NCBI GenBank assembly: GCA_903951425.1
Contig: CAJBBX010000056.1
Coordinates: forward strand, 1-64,000
Direction: 5' to 3'
Origin: an uncultured Chthonomonas sp.
GTDB lineage: Bacteria > Armatimonadota > Chthonomonadetes > Chthonomonadales > CAJBBX01
Length of the DNA: 64,000 nucleotides
Shown here: piece after piece, positions 60,420 through 64,000 of the stretch
Layout: every line of letters starts with the position of its first letter
Position numbering within the stretch: position 1 is the first letter of the stretch
Made by a program: the position numbers and the translations under genes
Notes under the pieces: model-generated
Seen by the model: only the letters and a program-made list of their open reading frames with translations
Databases searched by the model: none
What the model was told of the DNA's origin: nothing

Positions 60420-62804
60420 GTGCCAGCAGACCGAGCTGATTTCCCAACTGACAAACACTGTGTGACCGAACCATCCACGACAACAAGCCGCGCCGCCACG
60501 GAGGCCTTTGCCCTACAGGCGATCTTGGAGAACACGGACGACCGCATCTGGGTGGTTGACCGCGACTACCGCCTCGTGCTGTCCAACGCGGCATTCGACG
60601 CCCACGTTCAGGTCACCATGGGCCGTAGCCTGCTCCCCGGCGACAGCATGGTGCCGGACGACGTCGATGACGATATCCGAACGCTATGGTGCGGCCTCTT
60701 CGACCGAGCGCTGGCCGGCGAGTGCTTCACCCACGTTCGGACCACGCTGAAGACGCCCGAGCCCCGGATTGCCGAGTATCGGCTGAACCCCGTGCGCGAC
60801 GAGAGCGGTGCGGTGACCGGTGCCGTGGTTCGCGCGCGCGATATCACGGAGCAGCAGAGGGCGCTGGAGGCCAGAGCAGCCGACGAGCGACGCCATCTGG
60901 CGTTTCTGGACGCCACCGACGACATCCTGCTCCTAAAGGACAGCCGGTTCCGGAATGTGGTGGCAAACCGGCGGGCCACAGAGTACTTTGGCCTGCCCAA
61001 GTCGGAGATCGTGGGTAAGAGCGATGATGAGCTGATGGGCCCCGAGGCCGCGCGCGGCTGCCGCCTGAGCGACCTGGCGGCGCTCGAGGCGGGCGGCGTC
61101 TGCCAGAGCGAGGAGCAGGTAGGCGACCGCGTCTTCGAGACGCGCAAGTTCCCCGTGCCGTTCGACGACGGCTCGGTCGGCGTAGGAGCCATCATCCGCG
61201 ATGTGAGCGACATCCGGGCCGCCGAGACGGAGCGCAGGCGCAGCGTCCAGATGTTCAAGGACATGGCCGAGCAGGTCGTCGACGTCCTCTACACGCTGGA
61301 CTTGCAGGGAACCTTCACATACGTGTCGCCATCATGCACGACGCTGTTCGGCTACGCGCCCGAGGAGATCATAGGCCGGCCGTTCACCGAGTTCGTCGCG
61401 CCTGAGACGGTCGGGCAGGCGGTAGGCATGTTCTGGGATGTCCTCGCTACGGGGACCACTTTGCGCAACCTGCGCGTCACCGTGGTTCGGGCGAATGGCG
61501 ACCACGCCAGCACCGACTTGAGCGGGGCGCCGCTCCGTCAGGATGGCAGGCTGGTGGGCTGCATCGGTACGTTGCGCGATGTGACCGATATCGTCCGTGC
61601 CAACGCCGAGGCACGGCAGCGTCACAAGCTGGAGGCGCTGGGAACCCTGGCCGCCGGTATCGCCCACGACTTCAACAACATCCTGCAGGGCATCCAGGGA
61701 CTTGCCGAGGAGTTGGGGCATCAGTCCCGGCCGTCGGACCCCTGCGCCGGCACGGTGGGCTCCATACGGGCCGCTTGCGCTCGTGCCGCCGCACTGATCG
61801 AGCGGATCCTGGCCTACGTCAGCGGGACGCCGCGCCCCAAGGTGGCTCAGCAGTTGCAGCCGGTGATCAGCGAAACCATCCAGCTGTTCAGCGCTTCCAT
61901 TCCGCGTACAGTGCGCATCGAGGGGCGGATCTCCCCGGAATGCAAGCCCGTTCTGGCCGATCCGGCCCAGGTGCGCGAAGCGGTCCTGAGCCTCTGCGCG
62001 AACGCGTGCGAGGCCATGGCGGAGGCGCCCGCCGGCGTCCTGAGCGTGGCCCTGGAGCCCGTGAGACTGGACGAACGGCATGCGAAGCGCCTCCTGCCGC
62101 TAGCCGTGGCCGGCACCGAGGCCGCGCTGCGTCCGGGCGAGTACACCCGCCTGACCGTCGCCGACACCGGCGTCGGCATACCGGCAGACCTCGTCGAGCG
62201 CATCTTCGATCCCTACTTCGGCACGCGCAAGGGCCGGGACGGCTCAGGCCTCGGCCTGACGACCGTGGTGGGCGCCGCCGCGGCGCACAACGCCGCGCTA
62301 CTGCTGCAGACGTCGGTAGGCTCGGGCAGCACCTTCTCCGTCCATTTCACCGTGACGGAGGCGCCTGCCCCGGGCCCTGCGGCAACGATGCCGACCCCGT
62401 CGGGCGCGTCAGAGGTACAGGGATCCGAGCGCGTCCTCGTGGTGGATGACGAGGAGGTGATCACGAAGGTGCTCCGGGCGTCGCTCGGCCGCCTGGGCTA
62501 TTCCGTCACGACGTATACCAACCCTCTGGACGCGCTGGAATCCGTGCGCCGCAACCCGGACGCGTACGATGTCGTAGTCACGGACCTGGCGATGGTGGAG
62601 ATGTCCGGGCTAGACCTGGCAGCCGAAATCCGGGAGGTCCGGTCCGGCCTGCCTGTCCTGCTCTGCACAGGTTACACGGAGTTCGACGACCACGCCAGGG
62701 CAACGGAGATCGGGATCCACGCCGTCCTGAAGAAGCCCCTGCCCACGCGCGCGCTGGCCGGCGCCATCCGGGCGGCGCTCGCCGAGGGGCCAAAGCACGG
62801 CTGA
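60420..62804 (+). CDS. soluble hybrid sensor histidine kinase: three PAS domains, kinase core, receiver
   Basis: About 794 residues from GTG at 60420, chosen because GGAGG lies 10 nt upstream; GTG at 60462 is an alternative. There is no membrane helix, so it is cytoplasmic. Three PAS-type domains follow one another (ILENTDDRIWVVDRDYRLVL; FLDATDDILLLKDSRFRNVV; VVDVLYTLDLQGTFTYVSPS). The kinase has His near 415 (TLAAGIAHDFNNILQGIQGL), N box (VLSLCANACEAMAEAPAG) and G boxes (ADTGVGIPADL, GSGLGLTTVVG). The receiver has Asp near 722 (YDVVVTDLAMVEMSGLDL) and Lys in VLKKPLP. It is divergent from the GH78 gene across a 250-bp gap. No regulator partner lies next to it. Confidence 0.9.
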   Translation: MPADRADFPTDKHCVTEPSTTTSRAATEAFALQAILENTDDRIWVVDRDYRLVLSNAAFDAHVQVTMGRSLLPGDSMVPDDVDDDIRTLWCGLFDRALAGECFTHVRTTLKTPEPRIAEYRLNPVRDESGAVTGAVVRARDITEQQRALEARAADERRHLAFLDATDDILLLKDSRFRNVVANRRATEYFGLPKSEIVGKSDDELMGPEAARGCRLSDLAALEAGGVCQSEEQVGDRVFETRKFPVPFDDGSVGVGAIIRDVSDIRAAETERRRSVQMFKDMAEQVVDVLYTLDLQGTFTYVSPSCTTLFGYAPEEIIGRPFTEFVAPETVGQAVGMFWDVLATGTTLRNLRVTVVRANGDHASTDLSGAPLRQDGRLVGCIGTLRDVTDIVRANAEARQRHKLEALGTLAAGIAHDFNNILQGIQGLAEELGHQSRPSDPCAGTVGSIRAACARAAALIERILAYVSGTPRPKVAQQLQPVISETIQLFSASIPRTVRIEGRISPECKPVLADPAQVREAVLSLCANACEAMAEAPAGVLSVALEPVRLDERHAKRLLPLAVAGTEAALRPGEYTRLTVADTGVGIPADLVERIFDPYFGTRKGRDGSGLGLTTVVGAAAAHNAALLLQTSVGSGSTFSVHFTVTEAPAPGPAATMPTPSGASEVQGSERVLVVDDEEVITKVLRASLGRLGYSVTTYTNPLDALESVRRNPDAYDVVVTDLAMVEMSGLDLAAEIREVRSGLPVLLCTGYTEFDDHARATEIGIHAVLKKPLPTRALAGAIRAALAEGPKHG

Positions 62805-62825
62805 GCCCCTCTGCGTCGCCCGAGC

Positions 62826-63620
62826 CTACCCCTCGCCCAGGGCCTCCTCCAGCAGCCGCACGTCCTGCTCCAGGAGGCCCTGCTCCTCGGGGTCGTAGAT
62901 GCCCACGCAGACGGCATCGTTGGCGTGCATGTGGCGGGCTGCGGTGGCGAAGGCTTCGGCCGGGTCGTTGCGGCCGGCGGCCATGATCTTGTAGTGGATC
63001 ACCGGACGCTTGATGCCGGCGATCAGCTCGGTCATTCGGAGGCGGTCCTCCTCGAGGAACCACTCCTTCTGGCCGCTGACGTGCTCCGCGCGCTCGTCGC
63101 GGTGGGCTGAATTGTAGTAGCAGCAGAGGTAGTAGTCGGTGTCGAGATGCTCCTCGGCCCACTCGAAGACGGCGGGGTTGTGGCCGGCGATGCCCGCCAG
63201 CATGCCCTTGGAGCGGATCATGTCGATGACGCCGGGGATCTCGTCCAGCTGCTTGTTCGCCACCAGATAGTCCATGACGCCGCCGTGGATGTGGCACGCA
63301 CGGGCGCCTCCCCAGCCGGCGCGCTCCACGCAGACCTGGTGGCTACCGACTTCCGGGCAGGTCTGGGCGAACCACTGGAGGCCGCCACCCTCGTCGCCGT
63401 ACTCCAGCAGCACGCGCATGACGTGGTGGTCGGTGCGGGCGATGAGGGTGTTGATGCCCAGCCCCTCGGCGTCGCGCAGGGTCTGCTTGATGCGAGCCGT
63501 GGTGAAGTGGCGCTTCATGGCCATGTCGGTCTCGGGCGACTGGTGCGAGAAGCCGCTAAAGGGGTTGCTGCCCAGGATGAAGCGGCTGACGGCGCAGCCC
63601 CCGATGTTCACGTTGCGCAT
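62826..63620 (-). CDS. aldo/keto reductase-like TIM-barrel protein of unknown function
   Basis: 264 residues from ATG at 63620, with AGGAGA 7 nt upstream. No signal peptide. The N-terminus VSRFILGSNPFSGFSHQSPE resembles the aldo/keto reductase-type barrels found in planctomycetes and related groups, usually annotated as hypothetical. Strands and helices alternate (LRDAEGLGINTLIARTDHHV, MLAGIAGHNPAVFEWAEEHL, RPVIHYKIMAAGRNDPAEAF). The Asp-Tyr-Lys-His set of true reductases is not evident. It may be a sugar or aldehyde enzyme, or only a barrel relative. Confidence 0.7.
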   Translation of the reverse strand: MRNVNIGGCAVSRFILGSNPFSGFSHQSPETDMAMKRHFTTARIKQTLRDAEGLGINTLIARTDHHVMRVLLEYGDEGGGLQWFAQTCPEVGSHQVCVERAGWGGARACHIHGGVMDYLVANKQLDEIPGVIDMIRSKGMLAGIAGHNPAVFEWAEEHLDTDYYLCCYYNSAHRDERAEHVSGQKEWFLEEDRLRMTELIAGIKRPVIHYKIMAAGRNDPAEAFATAARHMHANDAVCVGIYDPEEQGLLEQDVRLLEEALGEG

Positions 63621-63689
63621 GGCTGGTCTCCTACGGCAATGATGCCCCACACTTCGCCGCCGCCGCGCCGTGTTCCTGCCTGCGCGGTC

Positions 63690-64000
63690 CTACGCTCCCT
63701 CGCCATGGCAGCAGGAGCAGCCGCCCGAGAGCGCCTCGCGGCCCTCTTTAGCCAGGATCGGCACAATGGCCAGCGCCACCGCCGCGTCGAGCCACCACCA
63801 GCCGATCAGCCGGTTGGCCGCAAGCCCCGCCAGCACGGCCCAGGAGAGGTAGCCGCAGGTGAGCGTCTCCATGGCGTCGGCACGCAGGGCGCCGCTGCCG
63901 ATCCGTGCGGCCACGCGCAGTTTGGCCCGCGCCAGCACCGGCATTCCCAGCGCGGCCACACCCGTCACTGCCATGCCGAGCCACGACTCGCCCGCCGCCT
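63690..64000 (-). CDS. cation transporter C-terminal part (CDF-like), 5' end outside window
   Basis: The frame is open past the window edge (ESWLGMAVTGVAALGM and onward), so the ATG at 63974 is internal. About 103 residues are visible with three or four membrane helices. SGALRADAMETLTCGYLSW resembles the CDF-type metal-binding helix (LxADAxxTLT), and GWWWLDAAVALAIVPILAKE the last helix with its Asp. A His/Cys-rich end (GGCSCCHGEGA) could bind metal. It probably exports divalent cations such as zinc. Confidence 0.7.
   Translation of the reverse strand, partial: AAGESWLGMAVTGVAALGMPVLARAKLRVAARIGSGALRADAMETLTCGYLSWAVLAGLAANRLIGWWWLDAAVALAIVPILAKEGREALSGGCSCCHGEGA

Noticed and set aside
1-64000. 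tRNA, rRNA, CRISPR array, transposase or phage genes
   Set aside because: None was seen on reading both strands; short repeats present are only the 61-bp and 19-bp pairs and the leader elements.

Overview
The window is about 64 kb of GC-rich bacterial chromosome. It most resembles the phylum Armatimonadota. The strongest pointer is the two secreted prepilin-like genes, whose N-termini read [20 protein letters not shown] followed by FPVFAQARE, a signature I associate with that phylum. Many secreted glycoside hydrolases and an 11-gene complex I fit the same picture. Phylum assignment is inference. No tRNA, rRNA, CRISPR array or transposase was found, and no gap without a gene exceeds 300 bases.

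Layout. (1) 1-4335: the C-terminal end of an RHS-repeat protein, then an MBOAT O-acyltransferase/SGNH hydrolase pair of clearly lower GC, then a nucleotidyltransferase. The pair lies between two identical 61-bp direct repeats. (2) 4573-18343: a complex I operon nuoABCDHIJKLM-N without nuoEFG. A GH36 alpha-galactosidase-like gene sits between nuoM and nuoN, and an unknown secreted TIM-barrel-like gene is coupled to the end of nuoN. (3) 18339-20567: a DUF433/DUF5615 toxin-antitoxin-like pair, its second gene broken by a stop codon, between 19-bp repeats; then an ADP-ribosylglycohydrolase and a YdeI-like protein. (4) 20589-30537: secreted carbohydrate-active proteins (GH99/DUF5010-like, GH89-like, Tat-exported sialidase-fold, GH42-like, FG-GAP/UnbV). 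(5) 30654-34172: a MacA/FtsX/ATPase-type ABC exporter set. (6) 34324-44673: a GH5-like enzyme, a hybrid sensor kinase, a sulfatase, a GH29 fucosidase, a DUF4382 lipoprotein, a GH130-like protein and an amidohydrolase. (7) 44882-49182: a frameshifted prepilin and its small lipoprotein partner, a LacI regulator with two matching palindromic operators, and a beta-helix protein. (8) 49134-54550: a leftward signalling unit of promoter, structured leader E1, DUF2294, structured leader E2, histidine kinase, response regulator and KimA-like permease. (9) 54574-64000: a second prepilin and small-protein pair, a CE2-like esterase, a GH78 rhamnosidase, a second hybrid kinase, an aldo/keto-reductase-like protein and the end of a cation transporter.

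How it fits together. The organism appears to respire with an NADH-module-less complex I and to scavenge complex glycans: alpha-GlcNAc, fucose, rhamnose, galactose, mannose and sulfated or acetylated sugars. Hybrid sensor kinases and a LacI regulator lie among the sugar genes.

The most notable unexplained item is the pair of homologous RNA-like leaders E1 and E2 (54401-54491 and 53812-53907). They share sequence blocks and a terminator-like final hairpin, and each precedes a different gene of the same signalling operon. Three disrupted genes (RHS, prepilin, DUF5615) could be genuine decay or assembly errors.
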